This document shows positions 21,941-34,220 of a stretch of DNA of 64,000 bases, in pieces. Both the position numbers and the translations under genes were made by a program. The notes under the pieces are model-generated. The model did not search any database and was not told the origin of the DNA. It saw nothing but the letters and a program-made list of their open reading frames with translations. Every line of letters begins with the position of its first letter. Position 1 is the stretch's first letter. The stretch covers positions 120,462,267-120,526,266 of the forward strand of contig OY282605.1 in the NCBI GenBank assembly GCA_958298945.1. Reading direction: 5' to 3'. The stretch comes from Atherix ibis (lineage: Eukaryota > Arthropoda > Insecta > Diptera > Athericidae).

Positions 21941-23590
21941 TGTTGAAAACAATTTTTTTAACTAATCTTTTTAGGCTTTTGACTACCAAAATTTTCCTCT
22001 TCATATTTAATGAAACTTATATAAATTTTATGAAGAATAAATGATAAACAAAACTGAAGTGTATCGAAAATTATTATCGATAAGCTGAGAACCACAGCAC
22101 GAAGTAGAGACACAAGCGAATGGTTATACACATTTCGATTCAATTGTAGTATCGCCTAGATGTATGCAATCTTGTGCTGGTGTTGTGCGTGGTGATGGGA
22201 ATGTTGACAGAAAATTGATGGAAAAAGCTTTCGAGCTTTAATTATGTTGCTAAGCTTTAACTCGGCTTTATATTTTTTTAGTTGTATTCGCTTGTGTCAT
22301 AATTAAATAAAAAAGAAAATATTATAAAAGAACAGATTCTCTTCTGTCGTCACTTAATCATCGCTGATTATTTGTGTGTGTTTCCTTCCGTTTTTGAAAA
22401 TATGCTGCAATATCTTAACGACTTAATGTTAGAGCAAATTCACTCAGATTGTGTATAAAACGACATGTTTGCAAATTATTACATCAAATACAATAAATTT
22501 ATCGATGCCTACTCACTGATTCCATGCAAGAAATTTTAAGACATTAACGAAAAAATTATCTAAAAACCGATTTCGATGACTAACTTTTTTTTTGCAAATA
22601 TTGCACAAAAAACTATAAAAACACAAATTTGGAAACTTGATTCTACCTTCTTTTTAAGTACATGGCTATGAGAGATTTATTAAAGTTTATTTAATATATT
22701 CATTGCCCATAATGGAAAATTTTCCCGAATTACTCATATTTACCCAATTTAACTGCAGAAAAATATATTGAAAATTTGATAATTTATTAAGGAAACTCGT
22801 AATTTCTTATTTGAATCAAAAACGTGTTAGTAAAATACGACTGAAAATATCACAACATTTTTGTTCGCTTTTTATATACATAGTTTCTTTTATGTTTAAG
22901 CGATTGCGGTAGAAAAGACGCATTGATATCCGTAATAAAGTAAAATATTTTGGAGATTCTCCAAATAAATATTTTTGCTTTCATTCTATTTCCTTTTCAC
23001 AATCTTCAAAAGTTGGATTTTTGAAATTACGTCATTTGTAACTGCACTTATTTATTTTTCAAATGTAAAATCATTTTTTTGATGAATTTTTACACTTTTA
23101 CTGAAGTTTTTTATGTTGTTTATTTGATGTAGAATTTATTTTAGAATTTAAGATTTATACAAATCATTTTTCAATGATTCTATAACCTGAATTCTTATAT
23201 TTCTCAATGAATAATTAAAATTGTATAAACTTTTTGTTCGCTGATGATAGGGAAAAAAATTGCAAAACACTAGAAAATACTATGAATCACAAATAAAAAT
23301 GTGCTAAATGATCATAGCTAAATAAATACAATAATATTTCCGTTTTTTTTCAAATTGTTTTTTACAGCCACAAAAGTATTACCTAAAATGTTTGTTTACA
23401 AAAAAAATAATGGAAAAAGAGGCATTTGAGAGATCAAAAATTATGAATAGTTTTTGTTTGTTTTTTTTTGGGTTTCTTAGCGGGAAAAATTGTTCAGGAA
23501 AAATAATTTGTTGGAAAATATTTTTTCTACTTAATTTATTAAAAAATCTTCATAAAAAGTAATCTTTTTATGAATATTTTTTAATAAATT
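21941..23590. other. Spacer between minisatellites, no gene
   Basis: A+T-rich sequence of low repetition. Around 22060-22500 it is less biased, but the frames there (for example 21958-22143 minus) show nothing recognisable. Confidence 0.5.
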
Positions 23591-24570
23591 AGTAACGTTA
23601 AATAGTTTTGAGCAAATATTTTTCAGCAAATCCTTTTAAACACATATTTTATAGCAAATAATTTCCAGCAAATATTTTCCAGCAAACATTTTCTAGCAAA
23701 AATTTTCCACCAAAAATTTTCTACCAAAATATTTTCCTGCAAATAATTTCTAGTGAATCCCTTCGAGAATATATTTTCTAGCAAATATTATCTAGCAAAT
23801 ATTTTCTAGCAAATATTTTCCAGCAAATATATTCCAGCAAATAATTTCCAGTAAATATTTTCCAGCAATTATTTTCTAGCAAATACTTTCTAGCAAATAT
23901 TTTCTAGCAAATACGTTCTAGCAATATATTATAGCAAATAATTTTCAGCAAATATTTTCTAGCAAATCTTAACAAGCAAACATTTTCCACAAAATATTTT
24001 CTAGCAGATATTTTCTAGCAAATATTTTCTAGCAAATATTTTTTAGGAAACATTTTCCAGCAATTATTTTCCAGCAAATACTTTCTAGCAAATATTTTCT
24101 AGCAAATACTTTCTAGCAAACATTTTCTAGCAAATACTTTCTAGCAAATAATTTCTACCAAATATTTTCTAGTAAATATTTTCCAGCAAATAATTTCTAC
24201 CAAATTTTTTTAGCGAAATTTTTCTAGCAAATATTTTCCAGCAAATATTTTCCAGCAAATTCTTTCTAGCAAATATTTTCTAGCAAATATTTTCTAGCAT
24301 ATATTTTCTAGCAAATATTTTCCAGCAATTATTTTCTAGCAAATAGTTCCCAGCAAATCCTTTCAAACAAATATTTTCTAGCAAATAATTTCTAGCAAAT
24401 ATTTTCTAGTAAATATTTTCCAACAACTATTCTCAAGCAGATGTATTCCAGCAAATCCCTTCTAGCAAATACTTTCCAGCCAACATTTTCTAGTAATAAT
24501 TTTTCAGCAAACAATTTCCAGCAAATACTTTCTAGCAAAAATTTTCTACCAAATAATTTCCAGTAAATAG
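23590..24570. repeat. 14-bp minisatellite, unit TCTAGCAAATATTT
   Basis: About seventy copies of a 14-bp unit TCTAGCAAATATTT and its variants (TCCAGCAAATAATT, TCTAGCAAATACTT). Unlike the 13-bp array, no homogenised core is present; variants are mixed throughout. Confidence 0.95.
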
Positions 24571-24626
24571 CAAAATATTCAAGAAAAAATCGCTCTTATA
24601 AAACATTACTTGCCGAGTGGCAGATT

Positions 24627-24866
24627 ATGGGGAATATTACTCCAAATACTGTATTTTGCTTAGACAAAACTGTATTAATATTATTATTCTCATCGAAAGT
24701 ATGCAGTTTTCCTCCAAATAATCCCAACTGGGACGTGGAATTTGATTATTTTCTAATTACTACAATATCTCCAAATTATTATTATAAAGAAGATAATATT
24801 TTTGATTATGTTTTATTAAAATGGGAAATATTGAAAGAGAAATTTGCGCAAATTATTATACAATAA
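24627..24866 (+). CDS. Doubtful small ORF (79 aa)
   Basis: An ATG-started frame directly after the 14-bp minisatellite. The product is not low-complexity (a hydrophobic stretch at 10-25, then acidic-aromatic, NWDVEFDYF, and a Lys/Glu end) but matches nothing I know, and its codons are as A+T-rich as the spacer. It may be chance. Confidence 0.15.
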   Translation: MGNITPNTVFCLDKTVLILLFSSKVCSFPPNNPNWDVEFDYFLITTISPNYYYKEDNIFDYVLLKWEILKEKFAQIIIQ

Positions 24867-26040
24867 TTTTTTGGAATGTGCTTTGAGAAAATATTATAAA
24901 TATTGTACAACCAAATAGCTACCATATTTGGATTTTCCTTATTAGTTAATTAGTTACACTTTTTCTAAGAAAAAATTCATATTTATATCCGAAATCGCAT
25001 TATTAATTGTAAGTCTTCAAATAATACATTGTGAAATTAGAATAAAACCGTTTGGGCTGATATTGTGAATGTTTTTATATTATTTTTAATGATTTGACAG
25101 CGCATGAACGTCTGACGATTGTGGGTGGATTATTTTCAATACTGACTCAGATGTCGGGTCCATTTGTGCACAAGCCGAACTGAACACTACACAACAAGGT
25201 CACTTCGATTATTTTCGAGAGCAGTTGTCTGTTTGGCGAATTTTATATCAAAATTGTACAAGTTTATTAGCAAAGCTATTTTTTTTTTTATTATTCTTTA
25301 ACAAGTAATAATTGTCCGCATTGAATTGGGATTGAGGTCGATTTAAAAACACCCCCTTACGAATGGTAGGCTGATATTAACATGTAAAGTTATGAGCAAA
25401 TTGGCTCTTTCAGATTAACTTGAGACCGACTAAAATTTCATGGCAAGTGTGACCAACGCGTCAGTAGTGACACTTTCCGTACTTAGCGGAAGTGAATCGT
25501 TTTGAAATGTGATTAAATTTAAACCAACTTCGGGACATTTTCACAAAAATAAATTCTTCGAAAATGTGTGGGGCTTTTCATTGATCAACTGTACTTCTAA
25601 CTGTAGAGGTACATGAACCCAAAAAATACTAAGCGCAACTTAAAATAGTATCGAATGTACGGAAAATATTGCAATATGTTAGGTCGACTGTTCAAAACTG
25701 CAATAATAAAAAAAGGCCAATATGGAATCCATACGTTATTTCTAGAGCATTTATCAATGAAAGAAAAATAAATTCAATAATTTTATGGCTTGATTAAAGG
25801 TAAATTTTCTGTTTCGAACTTCTTTCTCCTTTCTATATTTTGATTGAGTTTCATTTGTGCGAATAACACTTTTTTCTTGCAGACTTTAAGTAGAAACCCA
25901 ACTAGTGTCGGTTATTTAAAATAAAAATCAATAAATTGGAATTCAATATTTGTGAAGAAAAAAATCCAAACTGATCCGGCTAGTAGATTTTTTTAATTAC
26001 ATTAAAATGTTAATAAATTTTGCAATGACCAATAGTAAAG
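24867..26040. other. Spacer, no gene
   Basis: 25080-25700 has near-balanced composition with GACG, GTCGG and CGCG words, unusual in this neighbourhood and perhaps regulatory, but no exon could be supported on either strand. Confidence 0.45.
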
Positions 26041-27088
26041 TTTTAAAAAACTTTTATTGAAAATTTTAAATCAAATATTTTTTCTAGTAAAATTTTACTA
26101 TAAACAATTTATAGCAAAATGTTTACTACTCATTTTCTACTAAAAATTTCACTTTATTTGTTAAGAATTTTTTTAAATGAAAAATTTGTACTTGTAAATT
26201 TTTGCTAGAAAATTGTTGATAGTAAATTTTTACTTGAAAATTATTATCAAAAAATTTTTGCTCAAATAATTTTATTGCAAAATTTTTGCACTAAAGAAAA
26301 TTTTTACTGCAAATTTTTTTAATAGGCATTTTTATTGCAAATTTTTTTATTCAAGTTTTTAATTATTTTTTAATGCAAAATATTTTATTGAAATTTTTCC
26401 CTCCAAAATTTTTATTTTTTTTTTTTTGGTTCAAAATTTTTAATGCAAAAGTTTTCATAATAATTTTGTGAGCATACCATTTTTTAATAAAAATTTTTTC
26501 ATTAAACAATTTTTTTTAATATATAATATTTTATTGGAAAATTTTTACTGCAAAATATTTCCTATTTTAAGCAAAATTTTTCAATACAAACAATTTTCTA
26601 AGCACAACATTTTTTAATGTAAAATTTTTACTAGAAAATTTTTACTGCAGAATTTTTGATGGAAAATTTTTGCTCAAAAACTTTTATTTGTTTTTTTTTT
26701 GGTTCAAAATGTTTAATACAAAAGTTTTGATAACAATTTTGTGAGCACAAAATTTTACATTGAACAATTTTTTTTACTACACAATTTTTTATTGCAAAAT
26801 TTTTATTGCATAATATTTTCTTTTTTTAAGGAAAATTTTTCAATACAAACTTTTTAAACACAAATTTTTTTACTGCGAAATCTTTAGTAGAAAATTATGA
26901 CTGCTAATTTAATTTTTTTTAACTAGTAAATTTTTGCTAGAAAATATTTGTTAGTAAATTTTTATTTGAGTAATGATTATTACTATAAAATGTTCACTTA
27001 ATAATATTTACTATAAAATTTTTACATGAATGAACATTTTTTAACAAACATTTTTATTGCATAATTAAAGTAAGGTTCAAAAGTTTTT

Positions 27089-27158
27089 GTATCGGATTAC
27101 CCACTTTCTGGTTTGGAAAGTACACTCCAGTCATTTGACAGCTGTCAAACATAATTAT
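27089..27158. repeat. Dispersed ~70-bp element with palindrome, copy 1
   Basis: About 70 bp resembling 34148-34220 (..CCACTTTCTGGTnTGGAAA.TACACTCC.GTCATTTGACAGCTGT..), embedded in the minisatellite. It contains the perfect palindrome TTTGACAGCTGTCAAA at 27134-27149. It is probably the tail of a mobile element. Confidence 0.65.
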
Positions 27159-29102
27159 TATTTTTTATTGCAAAATTTTTCCTGCAAAAGTTTTGCTTAC
27201 AATTTTCTAAGCACAAAATTTTTTAATGGAAAATCTTTACTAGAAAATTTTAACTTGAATTTTCACTTTAAGTTTTAGTCCAACATTTTTTAATGCAAAA
27301 GAAAATTTTCTTTAACAATTTTGTAAATGTATAATTTTTACTGCAAAATAATTTTCTAAGCATAAAATTTTACTGCCAAATTTTTAATAGAAAATTTTTA
27401 CTACAAAATTTTTACTAACAAATATTAAATGGAAAATGTTTCACTGAAAAATGTTTGCACTGCACAATTTCTTAATGTAAAATTTAAACATTTTGTGCAC
27501 AATTTTTTAATATAAATGTTTCGATAACACATCAAAATGTTTTAATGCAAAATCTTTAGTAGAAAATTGTTACGGCAAAATGTTTACTACAAAATATTGA
27601 ATGGAAAATGTTTCACGGAACAATTTTTGCGCTGCACCCTTTCTTAATGCAAATTTGAATTTTTAGTGCAAAATGTTTTAATGCAAATGTGTTGATGGCA
27701 ATTTTTTAAGTATAAAATTTTTCATTTCGGAGGAAAAATATTTACAATAAAAATAAAAAAAATTCTATCATTTCGGAGGAAAAATATTTACAATAACTTA
27801 AAATTTTTACTGTTAAATCTTTAATGCCAAATTTTCGTTGAAACATTTTTTTACAACACAATTTTTTATTGCGAAATTTTGCTACAAAAGTTTTGATAAC
27901 ATTTTCTAATTTTTACTGCAAAATCTTCAATAGAAAATTTTTCCTCCAAAATTTTTATTTTATTTTTGTTCCTACATTTTTTATTGTAAAAGTTTTAAAA
28001 ACAATTTTCTAAGTACAAAATTTTTACTGCCAAATTTTTAATAGAAAATTGTTACTGCAAAATGTTTACTATAAAATATTGAATAAAAAGTCTTTCACGG
28101 TACAATTTTTGCACGGCACTTTTTCTTAATGCAAAATTTGAATTTTTAATGCAAAATGTTTTAATGCAATATTTTTTAGTATAAATGTTTTGATGGTAAT
28201 TTCTTAAGCACAGAATTTTTTACAGAGAATTTTTTAATCAACATTTTTATTGCAAATATTTGTTCTATAAAATGATAAATATCAAATATTTTTACTTTAA
28301 TTTTTTAATTATTTTTTACTATAAAATGTTTATTGTAAAATTTTTATTGCAAAATTTTCATAGAACCATTCTTTTTACTGTACAATTTTTATAGAAAATA
28401 AATTTAACTTTTATTTTTTAAAATAATTTTAATTGGTGCTGCAAAATGTTTAATCAAATTTTGTTTTGTTTAATCAAATAATGACTAGAAAATATCTGAA
28501 AATGTTTAATCAAATAATTACTAGAAAATGTCTGCATAAATATTTTTACATATTAAAAAATTTTTCCTCGAATTTGTTTAATGAAAATGTTTACTAAAAA
28601 TTCTTGCATTTTTAATAAATGTCAAATATTTTATAATCTAAATTGTTTTATTTTATTTTGCTGCAATATTTTTACTGCAAAATCATTAATGGAAAATATT
28701 TGTTGAAAAAGATTCACTGCATTACAAATTTTTTCAGCTACAAAATTTTCACTCTAAATATTTTTTTATAACAACATTTTTTACTTTAATATATTTACAT
28801 TTACTATAAAAAAATTTTGCTGCAAATTGGAGATCTTTTTATCCCAACAATTTTTTATAGCCAATTTTTAACTGCAAAATCTTGACTAAAAATTAATTAC
28901 AACAAAGTGTTCACAAATAGAAAAAAAACTAGTTTTGCTAAAAAATTTCTGCTCGATCATTTTGTGTGCTGGACAAATTTTACTGAAAAACTTCTGCTGT
29001 AAATGTTTGCTAGAAAATTTTTATGTTAACATTATTGCTAGAAAAATAATCCACTAAAGATTTTACTAGAAAATTAGCTAATGTAAATTTTTACTGTATA
29101 AG

Positions 29103-31820
29103 TTCTACTGAAGATGTTTTTATTCCAACAATTTTTTTACAGCAGATTTTTAACTTTACCGCAAAAATTTTTACTACTAGAAAAAACTAAAGTTTTCTAA
29201 CAAATTATTACTAGAAAACTTCTTTTTAAGTATTTTTATTACAGAATTTTTATGAGAATGACAAATATTTTTAATTATGAAATTCGGCCACCATTTTCTT
29301 TTTACCTTTGAAATTGTTAAATTCTTATAACTATAAAATATTTAACGGTAAATTATTTATTGGCAAAATTTTTGCTACAAAAGTTTAACTAGACACGTTT
29401 TCTTTACTGAAAAAAAATTGCCTAAAAATGTACACTAAAAAATGTCTGCTCGAATATTTTTGTGCTGGACAAATTTTATTGAAAAACTTCTGCTGTAAAT
29501 TTTTTTTCTAGTAGGTAAAATTTTTGCGGTAAAGTTAAAAATTTGCTGTAAAAAACTTGTTGGGATAAAAATATCTCCAGTAGAACTGGTGCTGTAAATT
29601 TTTGCCACAAAACTTTAATTAGACAATTTTTTTAACTGCAAAAGAATTACTTAAAAATTTACATTAAACAATTTTTGCTCGAGCATTTTTTGTGCTGGAC
29701 AAATTTTACTGAAAAATTTCTTCTGTAAATTTTTGCTTTTGTAGAAAATGAGCCACTAAATTAATTTACTAGAAAAATTAGCTAATGTAAATTCTTACTG
29801 TATAAGTTCTACTGGAGATGTTTTTATTCTAACAATTTTTTTACAGCAAATTTTTAACTTTACCAAGAAAATTTTTACTATTAAATTCTTAAAACTATAA
29901 AATATTTAACGGTAAATTATTTATTGCAAAAATTTTACTATAAAAGTCTAACTAAACAATTTTTCTTTACTGAAAAAATTGCCTAAAAATGTACACTAAA
30001 AAATGTCGGCTCGAACATATTTTGTACTGCACTAATTTTACTTAAAAACTTCTGCTGTAAATGTTTGCTAGAAAATTTTTATGTTAACATTATTGCTAGA
30101 AAAATAATCCACTAAAGATTTTACTAGACAAATTAGCTAATGCAAATTTTTACTGTATAAGTTCTACTGGAGATGTTTTTATCCGAACAATTTTTTTTAG
30201 AAAAAATTTTTTACTTTACCGCAAAAAATTTTACTACTAGAAAAACTTAAGTTTTGCTTAAAAATTATTACTAGAAAACTTCTGTTTAAGTATTTTTATT
30301 ACAGAATTTTTATGAGAATGAGAAATATTTTTTCTGCAAGATTTTTAATTATGAAATTTGGCCACCATTTTCTTTTTATCTGTGAAATTGTTAAATTCTT
30401 ATAACTATAAAATATTTAACGGTAAATTATTTATTGCCAAAATTTTTGCTATATAAGTTTAACAAGACAAGTTTTCTTTACTGAAAAAGAATTGCCTAAA
30501 AATGTACACTAAAAAATTTCTGCTCGAATATTTTTTGTGCTGGACAAATTATATTAAAGAACTTCTGCTGTAAATATTTTTTCTAGTAGTAAAAATTTTT
30601 GCGGTAAAGTTAAAAATTTGCTGTAAAAAACTTGTTTGGATAAAAATATCGCCTGTAGCACTGGTGCTGTAAATTTTTGCTACAAAAGTTTAATTAGACA
30701 ATTTTTTTAACTGCAAAAGAATTACTTAAAAATTTACATTAAACAATTTTTGCTCGAGCATTTTTTGTGCTGGACAAATTTTACTGAAAAATTTCTTCTG
30801 TACATTTTTGCTATTGTAGAAAATGAGCCACTAAATTAGTTTACTAGAAAAATAAGCTAATGCAAATTTTTACTGTATAAGTTCTACTGGAGATGTTTTT
30901 ATTCTAACAATTTTTTTACAGCAAATTTTTAACTTTACCAAGAAAATTTTTACTATTAAATTCTTAAAACTATAAAATATTTAACGGTAAATTATTTATT
31001 GCAAAAATTTTACTATAAAAGTCTAACTAAACAATTTTTCTTTACTGAAAAAATTGCCTAAAAATGTACACTAAAAAATGTCGGCTCGAACATATTTTGT
31101 ACTGCACTAATTTTACTTAAAAACTTCTGCTGTAAATGTTTGCTAGAAAATTTTTATGTTAACATTATTGCTAGAAAAATAATCCACTAAAGATTTTACT
31201 AGACAAATTAGCTAATGCAAATTTTTACTGTATAAGTTCTACTGAAGATGTTTTTATCCGAACAATTTTTTTTCGAAAAAAATTTTTTACTTTACCGCAA
31301 AAAATTTTACTACTAGAAAAACTAAAGTTTTGCTTAAAAATTATTACTAGAAAACTTCTGTTTAAGTATTTTTATTACAGAATTTTTATGAGAATGACAA
31401 ATATTTTTTCTGTAAGATTTTTAATTATGAAATTTGGCCACCATTTTCTTTTTATCTGTGAAATTGTTAAATTCTTATTACTATAAAATATTTAACGGTA
31501 AATTATTTATTGCCAAAATTTTTGCTATATAAGTTTAATAAGACAAGTTTTTTCTACTGGAAGCCTAAGAATTTACACTAAAAAATTTTTGCTCGAACAT
31601 TTTTTGTGGTGGACAAATTTTACTGAAAAACTTCTACTGTAAATATTTGCTAGAAAATTTTTATAATAGCATTATTGCTAGAAAAATGAGCCACTAAATT
31701 ATTTTACTAGAAAAATTAGCTAATAAAAATTTTTACTGCAAAAGTTCTACTGGAGATGTTTTATCCGAACAATTTTTTTACAGCAAATTTTTAACTTTAC
31801 CGCAAAAATTTTTTCTACTG
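29103..31820. repeat. Inverted ~75-bp segments within the higher-order repeat
   Basis: A segment read TTCTACTGGAGATGTTTTTA..TTTTTAACTTTACC is present forward at about 29103-29180, 29806-29880, 30162-30240, 30881-30955, 31232-31310 and 31745-31820. Its reverse complement (GGTAAAGTTAAAAATTTGC..ATCTCCAGTAGAAC) is at 29508-29587 and 30582-30657. Neighbouring forward and inverted copies are separated by about 220-330 bp and could pair as long hairpins. Confidence 0.85.
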
Positions 31821-31980
31821 GAAAAACTAAAATTTTGCTAAAAAATTATTACTAGAAAACTAAGCCACTAAATATTTTTCAATCAAAATTGGTAGTTAAT
31901 ATTTTTTGCTTAAAAATTTTAAATTTATTTGCTCAAAAATAATTGCTAGAAAATTTTTACTGAAGATATTTCTGTGAATG

Positions 31981-32465
31981 AATTTTATTCAACAATTTAT
32001 TATGAAACATTTTCATAAGTTAGGATGAGTGTTAGAAACTTGTTTACGTCCCTTTCAAGTCGAATTTTATATTTGCAAATCAAGAAATAAACTCAGAAAA
32101 TGACCACCTCCGAAGGTGTATAGATTTATCTTCCGGTTAACATGTTTCAAAATAAAAATTAAACTAAAATTTATTTCCCTCAAAAATTAAAATCAATTTT
32201 TTCATATTTTCTAGTTTAAATCTCAAAATTATTTATAAATTGTAACAAAAAAAAATACACTAAAAAATTGGGAACATGTTCTTTAGAATAACGAAAAAAT
32301 AAAGAAAATATTTTCTCCTGTCAATGTCCGAATTAGAAATAATTAAATTTGAAAAATTATTATTTTTGCAATCCAAATTTGGTTCAAAGTTGATTAATAT
32401 TCAAAGTTGAACATTTGCAGCCTTACTAATAACAACCGGAAGCGCATCTTTAAACCACAATAACA
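31981..32465. other. Spacer, no gene
   Basis: A+T-rich DNA between the minisatellite field and the small open frame at 32466. Nothing recognised. Confidence 0.5.
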
Positions 32466-32627
32466 ATGGCAATAGTCGAACAGAAAAAGATGGAACATTT
32501 TTGTAGATACTCGTTACATGTTAAGAAAAGAGAAATAAACTCTGAATTTTGTCAATCAACATTTGTCATGAGTTGTGTCATTTTATTTTGTTCGTTTTTT
32601 ATTTTATTCTTTTTCATATGCGCCTAA
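32466..32627 (+). CDS. Possible small single-pass membrane protein (53 aa)
   Basis: The ATG in AACAATGG is a good insect start context. The 53-residue product has a polar N-terminal half (MAIVEQKKMEHFCRYSLHVK) and a strongly hydrophobic C-terminal half (about residues 33-53, CVILFCSFFILFFFIC), as in small tail-anchored proteins. No family is recognised and codon bias is weak, so chance is a real alternative. Confidence 0.25.
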   Translation: MAIVEQKKMEHFCRYSLHVKKREINSEFCQSTFVMSCVILFCSFFILFFFICA

Positions 32628-32695
32628 ATTAAAAATAGCTGTCCGTTTGGCTTTCTATGCCTTCTTGTCTGTACAGTGACTCTGTGGAGACTATT

Positions 32696-32872
32696 TCAAA
32701 TCTTAAAGTACTTTGATGGATGGTGATGCCGAAATGGAAGTGGTGTCCCTGGCGTTAAATAAAAATACACATTGTCCAACATCGATATGGCCTTCACACC
32801 CTCAAACAAAACGTCATTCGAATAATTTTTTATTGGGTCGTTGGCACTGATCCAATGTGCTAAGGAGGAAAT
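32696..32872 (-). CDS. Probable terminal exon of an unknown minus-strand gene
   Basis: After an acceptor AAATTCAG the minus strand is open for 58 codons to TGA. The translation looks like real protein (SANDPIKNYSNDVLFEG, DNVYFYLTPGTPLPFRHHH) and third positions are far richer in G and C than the surroundings. The plus strand of the same bases also has a 45-codon frame, but its composition is less natural. No upstream exon could be linked: the DNA between here and 36 kb is mostly A/T and a mariner copy. Family unknown. Confidence 0.45.
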   Translation of the reverse strand: MSSLAHWISANDPIKNYSNDVLFEGVKAISMLDNVYFYLTPGTPLPFRHHHPSKYFKI

Positions 32873-33499
32873 CTGAATTTTTGTATTTCAAATTAATTTT
32901 TATTCTTATTTAATCCAATGCTCAGATATTCGACAAAATATCAAATAATCATTCTGAAATTTTTCAAAATATTTTCTCGCTATTTACTAGAATTTCCGGT
33001 GAATGCTCCTTGAAATTGTAATAAGTTTTTATATTCAATGTTGATTGTTTGTTATGCAGGACATTGATAAGAATTTTTTTTATTTTTTATTGTATTAAAA
33101 TATAAATTAATAAAACATTTAAAAATTATTAAAGTTTTTTTTATAGTATAAAAATTAGGGCAACTTGTGAAGGTTAAAAAAATGTAGCCCTGAAAAACAA
33201 ATATAAATTTTTCTAGTAATGAAAAATCTCTTAAATTCGAATATAAAATTCCAAAGGAATATTATTTATATTAGAAATTTCGTAAGCAATTTGATGACAG
33301 GCAGTGTAAAAATGAATTTCTTTACGATTTAGTATTAATTCCAACAGATGGCATTGCTTACGATTATCAGAACAGTTTTTTTTTTACAAATTTAACAGGT
33401 GGCACTGGTTGTTATCATTAGGAATAATTTTATTTTTGATAAATTTTAACCATTTTTCTGTGATCACTTTGCAAAGAGGATGAACATAATTCAAGTAAG

Positions 33500-34147
33500 T
33501 AATTTTGAATTTTCGTGGGTATGTTTGATTTTCGATTTTTTGTGGTGTTATATTGGTACTGACGTGTCTTACTTATACCGACAAGTTCGGTCATTTTGAA
33601 TGTTCAGTTAATTTTTAACAGCTGCTTTGCTTGCACGTGTTTTGGCTCGTCTTCGATTTTTGCCCATTCCAAAAAATGGATCGAAGAATCTGTTTCGGGA
33701 ACAAGAAAAAGTCACAGGGGGCCAGATCTGGAGAATACGGTGGCTGCGACATTATTGGTGTGTGGTTTTTAACCAAAAATTCGCGCACAAGCAACGATGC
33801 TAAACCAGAGGCGTTATCATGGTGCAAAAGCCAATTTTTGTTCTTCCACAAATTGCGGCGTTTCTGGCGGATTGCTTCGCGCATAACTTGCAGGTAATAT
33901 TCCTTATTGACCGTTCTATTCTGTGGCAAGAACTCATGATGCACCACGACCCTAAAATCGAAGAAAACTGTAAGCAAATTTGGGTCGTCGCAGGCAGAGT
34001 CCAACAGCTCTGTAGCAATGTTAATGCGATGGTGTTTTTGGTCGAAAATGGGCAAAAATCGAAGACGAGCCAAAACACGTGCAAGCAAAGCAGCTGTCAA
34101 AAATTAACTGAACATTCAAAATGGCCGAACTTGTCGAACAGACCTCG
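33500..34147 (-). mobile_element. Long-TIR mariner derivative, copy A (damaged)
   Basis: One of four copies of a non-autonomous mariner family. The end at 34147 (..AACAGACCTCG, then TA) is preserved but about 80 bp of the adjacent inverted repeat are deleted, and the other terminus has decayed near 33500. The inverted segments GACAGCTGCTTTGCTTGCACGTG at the two sides are still clear (33615-33665 and 34045-34100). Confidence 0.8.
33615..34100 (-). pseudogene. Truncated mariner transposase, copy A
   Basis: A minus-strand frame of 161 codons with FDQKHHRINIATELLD, then a deletion that removes the first catalytic Asp region, then DLWKN-like, second Asp in WLLHHDN and third in SPDLAPCDFFLFPK. The N-terminal helix-turn-helix and the C-terminus are absent, as in all copies of this family; its last residues are encoded by the inverted repeat. 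It cannot be active. Confidence 0.8.
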
Positions 34148-34220
34148 TATTCGATTATCCACTTTCTGGTATGGAAATTACACTCCTGTCATTTGACAGC
34201 TGTGAAATGTAATTATTTTT
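34148..34220. repeat. Dispersed ~70-bp element, copy 2
   Basis: It directly follows the TA at the end of mariner copy A and matches 27089-27158, including TCATTTGACAGCTGT. Here the palindrome is broken by a G. Confidence 0.65.

Larger units (their letters stand above)
26040..31980. repeat. Large degenerate A/T minisatellite field with higher-order repeats
   Basis: Six kilobases built from units of 13-16 bp of the form (G)AAAATTTTTACTGC, heavily diverged. From about 28860 a higher-order repeat appears: the stretch starting CTTCTGCTGTAAATGTTTGC recurs at 28991, 30049 and 31124 (spacing 1058 and 1075 bp), with a fourth, altered copy at about 31628. Inverted segments inside it are described separately. 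No coding frame is supported. Confidence 0.93.

Noticed and set aside
33819..34196. 125-codon plus-strand frame across mariner copy A
   Set aside because: Antisense shadow of the transposase and of its inverted end.
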